In this document: piece after piece, positions 54,091 through 64,000 of the stretch | Layout of the letters: the number at the start of each line of letters is the position of its first letter | How positions within the stretch are numbered: position 1 is the first letter of the stretch | Made by a program: the position numbers and the translations under genes | Notes under the pieces: model-generated | The model's input: only the letters and a program-made list of their open reading frames with translations | Databases searched by the model: none | Told to the model about the DNA's origin: nothing | Assembly: GCF_000241955.1 (NCBI RefSeq) | Contig: NC_016818.1 | Span: 4,774,001 to 4,838,000, forward strand | From: Rahnella aquatilis CIP 78.65 = ATCC 33071 | Lineage (GTDB): Bacteria; Pseudomonadota; Gammaproteobacteria; Enterobacterales; Enterobacteriaceae | Reading direction: 5' to 3' | DNA: 64,000 nt

Positions 54091-54365
54091 GCGATCAGAT
54101 GTGGATAACTAGGCTTAAAAGCAGGGTAAAACCGGTAGTTATCCCTCTAACAACACCTGTACGCTTTTCATGCTGTGCATAACTCTCCATTCTGATCCCA
54201 GCTTATACTGGCCAGGATCACCGATCATTCACAGCATTCGATCCTTCTTAGCATACTGATCTTCATAAACAAAAAAGACTTATGCACAGAGGATCGCGAT
54301 CCTAATAGAAGTATTAATAAGAGATCTTTAAATAAAAAAGATCTTCTTTTAATTAGTGAAGATCC
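54091..54365. other. oriC: oriC, chromosomal origin of replication
   Basis: Between mioC and mnmG, the standard enterobacterial position. DnaA boxes, by E. coli names: R4 perfect (TGTGGATAA, 54100-54108), R2-like TGTGCATAA (54174-54182), R5-like TCATTCACA (54225-54233) and R1-like TTATGCACA (54280-54288). Eleven GATC sites for Dam/SeqA occur in 275 bases. The unwinding element at about 54310-54365 has GATC-led AT-rich 13-mers on the minus strand: GATCTCTTATTAA (54314-54326, close to E. coli R), GATCTTTTTTATT (54331-54343), and a third at about 54352-54364. Unlike E. coli, R1 is not the perfect TTATCCACA. Confidence 0.95.
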
Positions 54366-54456
54366 CCGGGGACTTGTGGAAGCTCAAAACTTGAGTAGAA
54401 TCCCTCCTCCCAACGCCATACAAAGAAAGTTCGCTTGAACGCCGAGGTGCAGTCGC

Positions 54457-56346
54457 ATGTTTTATCCGGATCAATTTGACGTCATCATCATAGGTGGTGG
54501 TCATGCAGGTACTGAAGCCGCAATGGCTTCTGCACGCATGGGACGTCAGACCTTATTATTAACCCACAATATCGACACGCTGGGACAGATGTCGTGTAAC
54601 CCTGCTATTGGCGGGATCGGGAAAGGACATCTGGTTAAAGAAGTGGACGCACTGGGCGGTCTGATGGCAACAGCTATCGATCATGCGGGCATTCAGTTTA
54701 GGATACTAAACGCAAGCAAAGGTCCTGCTGTCAGGGCGACCCGGGCTCAGGCTGACCGCGTACTGTACCGACAGGCCGTCCGTACCGCCCTGGAAAACCA
54801 GCCAAATCTGATGATCTTCCAACAACCTGTGGAAGACCTGATCGTAGAAAACGATCGTGTCGTCGGTGCTGTGACCAAAATGGGGCTGAAATTCCGCGCT
54901 AAAGCGGTTGTACTGACCGTAGGCACCTTCCTTGACGGAAAGATCCACATCGGTCTGGAAAACTACAGCGGTGGCCGTGCTGGCGATCCTCCGGCGATCT
55001 CTTTGTCTCAGAGACTGCGAGAATTACCTTTACGTGTTAACCGCCTTAAAACCGGTACACCACCGCGTATCGATGCACGCACCATTGATTTCAGCGTGCT
55101 GGCACAACAACACGGTGATAATCCGGCACCGGTATTCTCATTCATGGGCAATGTGTCGCAACATCCGCGCCAGATCCCGTGTTACATGACCTATACCAAC
55201 GAAAAAACCCATGACGTGATCCGCAATAATCTGGATCGCAGCCCGATGTATGCCGGGATCATCGAAGGGATCGGCCCGCGTTACTGCCCGTCAATCGAAG
55301 ATAAAGTCATGCGTTTTGCCGATCGCAATTCTCATCAGATCTTCCTGGAACCTGAAGGCCTGACCAGCAACGAAGTTTATCCGAACGGGATTTCAACCAG
55401 CCTGCCATTCGATGTGCAGATGCAGATCGTCCGCTCAATGCAGGGGATGGAAAATGCGGTGATCGTTCGCCCTGGTTATGCCATCGAATACGATTTCTTC
55501 GATCCACGTGATTTAAAACCGACGCTGGAAAGCAAATTTATCGCGGGTCTGTTCTTTGCAGGACAAATTAACGGTACAACGGGTTACGAAGAAGCCGCTG
55601 CACAGGGCTTACTCGCCGGTCTGAATGCTGCCCGTAGCGCAAGCGAAGAAGAAGGTTGGGCGCCACGTCGCGATCAGGCTTATCTCGGTGTGCTGGTTGA
55701 TGACCTGTGTACGCTTGGCACCAAAGAACCGTACCGCATGTTTACGTCACGTGCTGAATACCGGCTGATGCTGCGTGAAGATAATGCTGATTTACGTCTG
55801 ACAGAAAAAGGCCGTGAGTTAGGTCTGGTTGACGATGCCCGTTGGGCACGTTTCAACGAAAAGCTGGAAATGATCGAGCTGGAACGCCAGCGCCTGCGTG
55901 GTATCTGGGTGAACCCCCATCACGCCCAGGTTGACGAAATCAACGCGCATCTTTCTGCACCGCTGTCTAAAGAAGCCAGTGCGGAAGAGCTGCTGCGCCG
56001 CCCTGAAATGACGTATGAGTTAATCACTCGTCTTTCCCCGTTCGCGCCTTCTGTTCCCGATGTGCAGGCAGCAGAACAGGTAGAAATTCAGATCAAATAT
56101 GAAGGTTATATCGCCCGTCAGCAGGAAGAGATCGAAAAACAGCAGCGTAACGAAAACACTGTGCTGCCTGTCGATCTTGATTACCGTCAGGTGAATGGCC
56201 TTTCAAATGAAGTGATCGCTAAACTTAACGATCACAAGCCGACCTCCATTGGCCAGGCATCACGCATCTCCGGTATTACTCCGGCTGCGATATCAATTTT
56301 GCTGATCTGGCTTAAAAAACAAGGTTTGCTGCGACGCAGCGCGTAA
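54457..56346 (+). CDS. mnmG: MnmG (GidA), tRNA U34 modification enzyme large subunit
   Basis: MnmG with MnmE adds the carboxymethylaminomethyl group at uridine 34 of several tRNAs, using FAD and 5,10-methylene-tetrahydrofolate. It has 629 residues. The FAD-binding motif is [20 protein letters not shown] near 8-27. Catalytic cysteines lie in the conserved GTPPRI and [20 protein letters not shown] (near 428-447) regions. The family-specific [20 protein letters not shown] occurs near 49-68. The last quarter, for MnmE and tRNA binding, is complete. It lies just beyond oriC, and its promoter is adjacent to the unwinding element. Confidence 0.97.
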   Translation: MFYPDQFDVIIIGGGHAGTEAAMASARMGRQTLLLTHNIDTLGQMSCNPAIGGIGKGHLVKEVDALGGLMATAIDHAGIQFRILNASKGPAVRATRAQADRVLYRQAVRTALENQPNLMIFQQPVEDLIVENDRVVGAVTKMGLKFRAKAVVLTVGTFLDGKIHIGLENYSGGRAGDPPAISLSQRLRELPLRVNRLKTGTPPRIDARTIDFSVLAQQHGDNPAPVFSFMGNVSQHPRQIPCYMTYTNEKTHDVIRNNLDRSPMYAGIIEGIGPRYCPSIEDKVMRFADRNSHQIFLEPEGLTSNEVYPNGISTSLPFDVQMQIVRSMQGMENAVIVRPGYAIEYDFFDPRDLKPTLESKFIAGLFFAGQINGTTGYEEAAAQGLLAGLNAARSASEEEGWAPRRDQAYLGVLVDDLCTLGTKEPYRMFTSRAEYRLMLREDNADLRLTEKGRELGLVDDARWARFNEKLEMIELERQRLRGIWVNPHHAQVDEINAHLSAPLSKEASAEELLRRPEMTYELITRLSPFAPSVPDVQAAEQVEIQIKYEGYIARQQEEIEKQQRNENTVLPVDLDYRQVNGLSNEVIAKLNDHKPTSIGQASRISGITPAAISILLIWLKKQGLLRRSA

Positions 56347-56477
56347 ACCACTTCTCTGATGACCGCCCTTTGCATCCCGAAGCGGCGGTCGATTCTTACT
56401 TTTCCCGTCTTTCTATGTGTTTTATCATTTCTCAACCGGGCTGTTCCCGGCATATCGACTCTGTCTGAGGATTCACT

Positions 56478-57098
56478 GTGCAAAAGAAACTGGACTCGCT
56501 GCTTGCTGCGGCAGGAATAGCGTTACCCGATCAGCAAAAACAGCAACTGATTGGCTATGTTGAACTGCTGCATAAGTGGAACAAAGCCTACAACCTGACG
56601 TCTGTCCGTGACCCGATGCAGATGCTGGTACGCCATATTATGGACAGCATCGTGGTGAATGAGCATTTGCAAGGCAGTCGTTTCATCGACGTAGGCACAG
56701 GCCCGGGGTTACCGGGAATTCCTCTCGCCATTGTCCGCCCTGATTCCCACTTCACGTTGCTGGACAGCCTGGGTAAGCGCGTACGCTTTCTGCGTCAGGT
56801 TCAGCATGAGCTTGGGCTGAAAAATGTTGAGCCGGTACAAAGCCGTGTGGAAGAGTTTGAGGCGCAACCGCCTTTTGATGGCGTGATCAGCCGTGCTTTT
56901 GCCTCAATGCAGGACATGCTTTCGTGGTGTCACCATCTGCCTCAGAAAGGGGAGGGGCGTTTTTATGCCTTAAAGGGTATGCGTCCTGATGATGAACTGG
57001 CCGCGCTGCCGGAAGGTATTACTCTGGAATCAGTCATTAAGCTGCAGGTACCCGAACTTGACGGGGAACGTCATCTGATAATTCTTAGCGCAAACTAA
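56478..57098 (+). CDS. rsmG: RsmG (GidB), 16S rRNA m7G527 methyltransferase
   Basis: RsmG methylates G527 in the 530 loop of 16S rRNA; its loss gives low-level streptomycin resistance. It is 206 residues (E. coli 207). The SAM-binding motif I is [20 protein letters not shown] near 68-87, followed by [15 protein letters not shown] near 93-107. The substrate region [13 protein letters not shown] occurs near 138-150. The start is GTG (56478). It follows mnmG after 131 bases, which hold a GC-rich inverted repeat without a T-run. Confidence 0.95.
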   Translation: MQKKLDSLLAAAGIALPDQQKQQLIGYVELLHKWNKAYNLTSVRDPMQMLVRHIMDSIVVNEHLQGSRFIDVGTGPGLPGIPLAIVRPDSHFTLLDSLGKRVRFLRQVQHELGLKNVEPVQSRVEEFEAQPPFDGVISRAFASMQDMLSWCHHLPQKGEGRFYALKGMRPDDELAALPEGITLESVIKLQVPELDGERHLIILSAN

Positions 57099-57747
57099 AG
57101 TTGCGATTTATCAAAAAATATTTAAAAAATGCATGTGTTAACTTAGTTAAAATGAGCAGGCTAATTATATAGCAGTGACGAGTACTCAAACACTGCTTTT
57201 TTACAGACTGATAGCATTTTTGAGATGTTTTTATTTTAATCCGGCGCGTAATAGTCACTTTTGAAACTGAACGGCTATCAGGTTGATGATATTCAATTTG
57301 TAATGAAAATGTTGTTATTTGTTGGGTTGTTGTGTAAATAAATCGAACCTATTTTTAAATAAGTTTGTTATTCGAGCAATGTTCCATTAACAATTTGATT
57401 TATATAGCTTTTAAAAGGCCTGATTAGCTAAAGACATTCAAGCTACGCTGGGTATATAAAAGGACTGGCGTTAATTATGTGATCCAGTGCACGCTTCTTT
57501 GTCGGGTGATGAAATAACCGAACCAAAGTAAAAAGGGCAAATTCAGCTATAGTTTGGTTGTCAAAATAGTGATGAAGAGGAAAATTTAAATAATTGTTCA
57601 CCTTTTCGCTACTTATCCATTGAATTCGTTCCTGTGCCCCGTATAATTTGCTCGGTTTTTGCTGCTTGACTCAAAACAGTAAAGGCAGTGATATACGGCA
57701 TTCAGTATACCTCCAGCTAGGTACTTGATACGGAGAGAACAAACGTC
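57099..57747. other. Long AT-rich region upstream of the atp operon
   Basis: These 649 bases have no convincing gene on either strand. A spacer of comparable size (about 600 bases) exists between rsmG and atpI in E. coli, where it holds the atp promoters. Except for the promoter at 57620-57647, I see no defined element; the high AT content could attract nucleoid proteins. Confidence 0.6.
57620..57647 (+). promoter_or_regulatory. Candidate main promoter of the atp operon
   Basis: -35 TTGAAT (57620-57625), 16-base spacer, perfect -10 TATAAT (57642-57647). The predicted start near 57654 leaves a leader of about 94 bases before atpI. Confidence 0.65.
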
Positions 57748-58146
57748 ATGTCTGTATCCGGTATTTTACACAGTACACATAGTGTGAAGGTTGCCAGAAA
57801 GCTGTTGATACTGCAGTTATTGACCTTTGTTCTGCTCAGTGCAGTATTTGGCTTCAAAAGCCTGGAATGGACCACATCGGCTCTTATGGGTGGGTTGGCC
57901 GCCTGGGTGCCAAATGTACTGTTCATGCTGTTTGCATGGCGCCATCAGGCGCAAACAACGGTCTCTGGACGGGTTGCCTGGTCCTTTGCAATCGGAGAAG
58001 CGCTGAAGGTGCTGGCTACGGTGATCTTAATGGTTATCGCACTTGGCCTGTTTAAGGCGGCTTTTGCTCCGTTGGGGTTGGCCTATTTATCGGTGTTGAT
58101 GACTCAGATTTTGGCACCGGCCGTCATTAACAGTTACCGTACTTAA
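57748..58146 (+). CDS. atpI: AtpI, ATP synthase assembly accessory protein
   Basis: AtpI is a membrane protein that helps assemble or stabilise the c-ring; it is not a structural part of the finished enzyme and is dispensable. It has 132 residues (E. coli about 126-130) and four membrane segments. The conserved region is WVPNVLFMLFAWRHQAQTTV near 51-70, followed by GRVAWSFAIGEALKVL. The N-terminus has a few extra residues (GILHSTHS) compared with E. coli. It is the first gene of atpIBEFHAGD. Confidence 0.92.
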   Translation: MSVSGILHSTHSVKVARKLLILQLLTFVLLSAVFGFKSLEWTTSALMGGLAAWVPNVLFMLFAWRHQAQTTVSGRVAWSFAIGEALKVLATVILMVIALGLFKAAFAPLGLAYLSVLMTQILAPAVINSYRT

Positions 58147-58153
58147 CTACTAA

Positions 58154-58951
<798 letters not shown>

Positions 58952-58965
58952 TTTTCTTTCAACAC

Positions 58966-59287
<322 letters not shown>

Positions 59288-59305
59288 TGAAAGAGGCATT
59301 GTGCT

Positions 59306-59776
59306 GTGAATCTTAACGCAACAATCCTCGGCCAGGCTATCGCGTTCGTCCTGTTTGTCTTGTTCTGCATGAAGTACGTATGGCCGCCAATTATGGCTGC
59401 CATCGAAAAACGTCAGAAAGAAATTTCTGAAGGTTTATCTTCCGCAGAACGTGCAAAAAAAGAGCTGGACTTAGCGCAAGCCGATGCGACCGACCAACTG
59501 AAGAAAGCCAAAGCTGAAGCTCAGGTAATCATCGATCAGGCGAATAAGCGTAAAGCTCAAATCGTCGACGAAGCAAAAGCTGAAGCCGAGCAGGAACGCA
59601 ACAAGATCGTGACGCAAGCCAAGGCAGAGATCGACGCCGAACGCCAACGCGCCCGTGAAGAGTTGCGTAAGCAAGTCGGAATTTTGGCCATTGCTGGCGC
59701 CGAGAAGATCATCGAACGTTCCGTGGATGAAGCTGCTAACAGCGACATCGTTGATAAACTGGTCGCTGAACTGTAA
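59306..59776 (+). CDS. atpF: ATP synthase subunit b (stator)
   Basis: Subunit b forms the homodimeric stalk joining Fo to F1. It is 156 residues, the E. coli length. One N-terminal membrane helix (about 5-25, [20 protein letters not shown]) is followed by a long charged coiled coil rich in Ala, Glu and Lys. The start is GTG at 59306, as in E. coli. The final segment [16 protein letters not shown] binds subunit delta. Confidence 0.96.
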   Translation: MNLNATILGQAIAFVLFVLFCMKYVWPPIMAAIEKRQKEISEGLSSAERAKKELDLAQADATDQLKKAKAEAQVIIDQANKRKAQIVDEAKAEAEQERNKIVTQAKAEIDAERQRAREELRKQVGILAIAGAEKIIERSVDEAANSDIVDKLVAEL

Positions 59777-59790
59777 GGAGGGAGGGGCTG

Positions 59791-60324
59791 ATGTCTGAAT
59801 TTGTAACTGTAGCTCGCCCCTACGCCAAAGCAGCTTTTGACTTTGCCGTTGAGCACCAAAGCTTAGACCGCTGGCAGTCCATGTTAGCGTTCACGGCTGA
59901 AGTCACGCGCAATGAACAAATTGAAGAACTGCTTTCCGGTGCTAGCGCGCCTGAAACTTTGTCTAAAACGTTTATTGCCGTATGTGGTGACGAACTCGAC
60001 GACGCAGGCCAAAACCTGATTAAGGTAATGGCTGAAAATGGACGTTTACGCGTTCTTCCGCAAGTACTGGAGCAGTTTATTGAACTGCGCGCCTCTCTCG
60101 AGGCTGTTGCTGAAGTTGAAGTGACTTCGGCAAATCCGCTTACGGAAGAACAGCAGGCAAAAATTGCTGCTGCGATGGAAAAACGTCTGTCTCGCAAAGT
60201 TAAGCTGAATTGCAAAATTGACAAGTCTGTTCTTGCCGGTGTCGTAATCCGTGCAGGTGATATGGTGATTGATGGCAGCGTTCGCAGTCGTCTTGAACGC
60301 CTGGCAGACGTCTTGCAGTCTTAA
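59791..60324 (+). CDS. atpH: ATP synthase subunit delta (F1)
   Basis: Delta links the b dimer to the top of the alpha-beta hexamer. It is 177 residues. The N-terminal six-helix domain (about 1-105) begins [20 protein letters not shown]. The C-terminal signature is [20 protein letters not shown] near 149-168. A strong GGAGGG ribosome site precedes the ATG; atpA follows after 12 bases. Confidence 0.96.
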   Translation: MSEFVTVARPYAKAAFDFAVEHQSLDRWQSMLAFTAEVTRNEQIEELLSGASAPETLSKTFIAVCGDELDDAGQNLIKVMAENGRLRVLPQVLEQFIELRASLEAVAEVEVTSANPLTEEQQAKIAAAMEKRLSRKVKLNCKIDKSVLAGVVIRAGDMVIDGSVRSRLERLADVLQS

Positions 60325-60336
60325 GGGGACTGGAGC

Positions 60337-61878
60337 ATGCAACTGAATTCCACCGAAATCAGCGAACTGATCAAGCAGCGCATTGCTCAGTTCAATGTGG
60401 TGAGCGAAGCTCACAATGAAGGTACTATCGTTTCCGTCAGTGACGGGATCATCCGCGTGCACGGCTTAGCCGATGTCATGCAAGGCGAAATGATTGCGTT
60501 GCCGGGTAACCGCTACGCTATCGCCCTGAACCTGGAGCGCGACTCTGTAGGTGCCGTTGTCATGGGCCCTTACGCTGACCTCGCCGAAGGTATGAAAGTA
60601 AAATGTACTGGCCGTATCCTGGAAGTTCCCGTTGGCCGTGGCCTGCTGGGCCGCGTTGTTAACACCCTGGGTGCGCCAATTGACGGTAAAGGTCCGGTAG
60701 AGCACGACGGCTTCTCAGCTGTTGAAGCAATCGCACCTGGTGTTATCGAACGTCAGTCGGTAGATGAACCTGTGCAGACAGGTTATAAGTCTGTTGATGC
60801 CATGATCCCAATCGGTCGTGGTCAACGTGAACTGGTTATCGGCGACCGTCAAACCGGTAAAACAGCTCTGGCGATCGATGCGATCATCAACCAGCGCGAT
60901 TCCGGCATCAAATGTATCTATGTGGCTATCGGCCAGAAAGCGTCCACCATTTCTAATGTGGTTCGTAAACTGGAAGAGCACGGCGCACTGGCAAACACCA
61001 TCGTTGTTGTTGCAACTGCATCAGAATCTGCTGCACTGCAATATCTGGCACCGTACTCCGGTTGCGCAATGGGTGAATACTTCCGTGACCGCGGTGAAGA
61101 CGCACTGATCGTTTATGATGACCTGTCTAAACAGGCTGTTGCTTACCGTCAGATTTCCCTGCTGCTTCGTCGTCCACCAGGTCGTGAAGCTTACCCAGGC
61201 GACGTTTTCTATCTCCACTCCCGTCTGCTGGAACGTGCTGCGCGTGTTAACGCTGAGTATGTTGAAGCATTCACTAAGGGTGAAGTGAAAGGCAAAACCG
61301 GTTCCCTGACTGCGCTTCCAATTATCGAAACGCAAGCGGGCGACGTTTCCGCGTTCGTTCCGACCAACGTAATCTCGATTACTGATGGTCAGATCTTCCT
61401 GGAATCCAACCTGTTCAACGCCGGTATTCGTCCTGCGGTTAACCCGGGTATTTCGGTATCCCGTGTTGGTGGTGCTGCTCAGACTAAGATCATGAAGAAA
61501 CTGTCCGGTGGTATTCGTACTGCTCTGGCACAGTATCGTGAGCTGGCTGCGTTCTCGCAGTTTGCTTCTGATCTGGATGAGGCAACCCGTAAACAGCTGA
61601 ACCACGGTCAGAAAGTGACTGAGCTGCTGAAACAGAAACAATACGCTCCGATGTCAATCGTTGCGCAGTCTCTGATCATCTTCGCGGCAGAACGTGGTTA
61701 TCTGGAAGACGTTGAGTTGTCCAAAGTCGGTAGCTTCGAAGCGGCACTGTTGGCTTACGCCGACCGTGAGCACGGCGAGCTTCTGCAGCAAATCAACCAA
61801 ACTGGTGCGTATAACGATGAGATCGAGGGTAAATTCAAAAATATCCTCGATACCTTCAAAGCAACCCAGTCCTGGTAA
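60337..61878 (+). CDS. atpA: ATP synthase subunit alpha (F1)
   Basis: Alpha is the regulatory nucleotide-binding subunit of the F1 hexamer. It is 513 residues, equal to E. coli. The P-loop is GDRQTGKT at about 169-176. The arginine finger lies near residue 376 in [14 protein letters not shown], completing the catalytic site on beta. The central domain also shows [20 protein letters not shown] near 256-275. The ATG follows AAGGGG. Confidence 0.98.
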   Translation: MQLNSTEISELIKQRIAQFNVVSEAHNEGTIVSVSDGIIRVHGLADVMQGEMIALPGNRYAIALNLERDSVGAVVMGPYADLAEGMKVKCTGRILEVPVGRGLLGRVVNTLGAPIDGKGPVEHDGFSAVEAIAPGVIERQSVDEPVQTGYKSVDAMIPIGRGQRELVIGDRQTGKTALAIDAIINQRDSGIKCIYVAIGQKASTISNVVRKLEEHGALANTIVVVATASESAALQYLAPYSGCAMGEYFRDRGEDALIVYDDLSKQAVAYRQISLLLRRPPGREAYPGDVFYLHSRLLERAARVNAEYVEAFTKGEVKGKTGSLTALPIIETQAGDVSAFVPTNVISITDGQIFLESNLFNAGIRPAVNPGISVSRVGGAAQTKIMKKLSGGIRTALAQYRELAAFSQFASDLDEATRKQLNHGQKVTELLKQKQYAPMSIVAQSLIIFAAERGYLEDVELSKVGSFEAALLAYADREHGELLQQINQTGAYNDEIEGKFKNILDTFKATQSW

Positions 61879-61949
61879 CACCTTGCGGCCTTGCTGCCCT
61901 GCCTCTGGCAGATAAGCAGCAGGCCGTTTGGTAATGAGGAGAAGCAGAG

Positions 61950-62813
61950 ATGGCCGGCGGAAAAGAGATACGTAGTAAGATCAGCAGCGTGCAAAACACG
62001 CAAAAGATCACTAAAGCGATGGAAATGGTCGCCGCCTCCAAAATGCGTAAAACGCAGGATCGCATGGCGGCCAGCCGTCCTTATGCAGAAACCATTCGTG
62101 AAGTGATTGGTCACCTTGCGCTTGGGAATCTGGAATACAAGCACCCGTACCTGGATGAGCGTGAAATTAAGCGCGTCGGGTATCTGGTGGTGTCTACCGA
62201 CCGTGGTCTTTGTGGTGGTCTGAACATTAACCTGTTCAAAAAACTGCTGTCAGAGATGAAAGGCTGGTCCGAAAAAGGTGTTGAAGTTGATCTCGCCCTG
62301 ATCGGTTCCAAAGCAGCCTCTTTCTTCGGCTCCGTTGGGGGCAACGTTGTTGCTCAGGTGACTGGCATGGGGGATAACCCTTCTCTGTCAGAACTGATCG
62401 GGCCGGTGAAAGTGATGTTGCAGGCTTTCGACGAAGGTCGTTTAGACAAGTTATGCGTTGTTAGCAATAAATTCGTCAATACCATGTCTCAGGAACCACG
62501 CATCGTTCAGTTGTTGCCTTTGCCACCCGCGGAAGACGGCGAACTGGCGAAAAAATCCTGGGATTACCTGTATGAGCCGGACCCTAAAGCACTGCTGGAT
62601 ACTCTCCTGCGTCGCTATGTGGAATCCCAGGTTTATCAGGGCGTCGTAGAAAACCTGGCCAGCGAACAGGCCGCGCGAATGGTAGCGATGAAAGCCGCAA
62701 CCGATAACGGCGGCAGCCTGATCAAAGAGCTGCAGTTGGTATACAACAAAGCTCGTCAGGCCAGCATCACTCAGGAACTCACCGAGATCGTCGGGGGAGC
62801 CTCCGCGGTTTAA
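61950..62813 (+). CDS. atpG: ATP synthase subunit gamma (F1)
   Basis: Gamma is the rotating central shaft. It is 287 residues. The two terminal helices that form the coiled coil are clear: [20 protein letters not shown] near 3-22 and the C-terminal [20 protein letters not shown] near 259-278, ending EIVGGASAV. The Rossmann-like middle has [20 protein letters not shown] near 74-93. The gap from atpA is 71 bases, the longest between atpF and atpD. Confidence 0.97.
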   Translation: MAGGKEIRSKISSVQNTQKITKAMEMVAASKMRKTQDRMAASRPYAETIREVIGHLALGNLEYKHPYLDEREIKRVGYLVVSTDRGLCGGLNINLFKKLLSEMKGWSEKGVEVDLALIGSKAASFFGSVGGNVVAQVTGMGDNPSLSELIGPVKVMLQAFDEGRLDKLCVVSNKFVNTMSQEPRIVQLLPLPPAEDGELAKKSWDYLYEPDPKALLDTLLRRYVESQVYQGVVENLASEQAARMVAMKAATDNGGSLIKELQLVYNKARQASITQELTEIVGGASAV

Positions 62814-62818
62814 GCTAG

Positions 62819-64000
<1,182 letters not shown>

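Noticed and set aside
56361..56390. GACCGCC/GGCGGTC inverted repeat between mnmG and rsmG
   Set aside because: A 16-base loop and no T-run; possibly a processing or pausing structure, but no function can be assigned.

Overview
The window is a stretch of core chromosome from a gamma-proteobacterium of the order Enterobacterales. Nearly every protein is close in sequence and length to its Escherichia coli counterpart, and the replication origin (oriC) lies inside the window, at about 54.1-54.4 kb between mioC and mnmG. Gene order differs from E. coli in ways I associate with Yersiniaceae (Yersinia, Serratia, Rahnella, Ewingella). The family is an inference and I cannot name a species. I see no prophage, IS element, CRISPR array or integrated island.

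Layout. (1) 0-9.4 kb: the end of a TetR-type regulator, yicG, ligB, then the gmk / rpoZ-spoT-trmH-recG cluster for GMP kinase, RNA polymerase omega, (p)ppGpp turnover, tRNA methylation and fork rescue. (2) 9.6-15.7 kb: an orphan PTS permease (the clearest accessory gene), gltS, xanP and yicH. (3) 15.7-20.6 kb: fabY-dtd-yihY-yihX on the minus strand, then typA. (4) 20.6-25.2 kb: the nitrogen-control operon glnA-glnL-glnG with CRP, sigma-54 and NtrC sites. (5) 25.3-31.8 kb: hemN, an unrecognised 58-residue membrane protein, yihI, the CsrC-type sRNA, engB, Spot 42 RNA and polA. (6) 32.2-35.5 kb: dsbA, srkA, yihD and mobA-mobB. (7) 35.5-41.1 kb: a complete rRNA operon on the minus strand (16S, tRNA-Glu, 23S, 5S) with P1/P2 promoters and a terminator. 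(8) 41.2-47.8 kb: yieP and the ribose operon rbsDACBKR with two RbsR operators. (9) 47.9-54.1 kb: kup, ravA-viaA-asnC, mioC. (10) 54.1-64 kb: oriC, mnmG, rsmG and the ATP synthase operon atpIBEFHAGD, with atpD cut by the window end.

Functional themes are global metabolic control (SpoT, NtrB/NtrC, Spot 42, CsrC, TypA), replication and repair (oriC, PolA, RecG, EngB, RavA-ViaA) and energy conversion (F1Fo ATPase). Two small RNAs, spf and a csrC-like RNA, sit where synteny predicts them. Spot 42 is nearly identical to the E. coli RNA. The csrC candidate is recognised by position, a dozen GGA motifs and a strong terminator.

Compared with E. coli the window has two large-scale junctions. The rRNA operon joins the neighbour of E. 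coli rrnC (yieP) to the neighbour of E. coli rrnA (mobB). The fabY block abuts the yicH block, as expected after an inversion around the origin. Genes present in E. coli but missing here include asnA, hsrA, yihF and yihG. I found no convincing new multi-gene system. The best candidates for new biology are the small membrane protein ahead of hemN, the orphan PTS permease with its own palindromic site, and the placement of asnC directly behind ravA-viaA.
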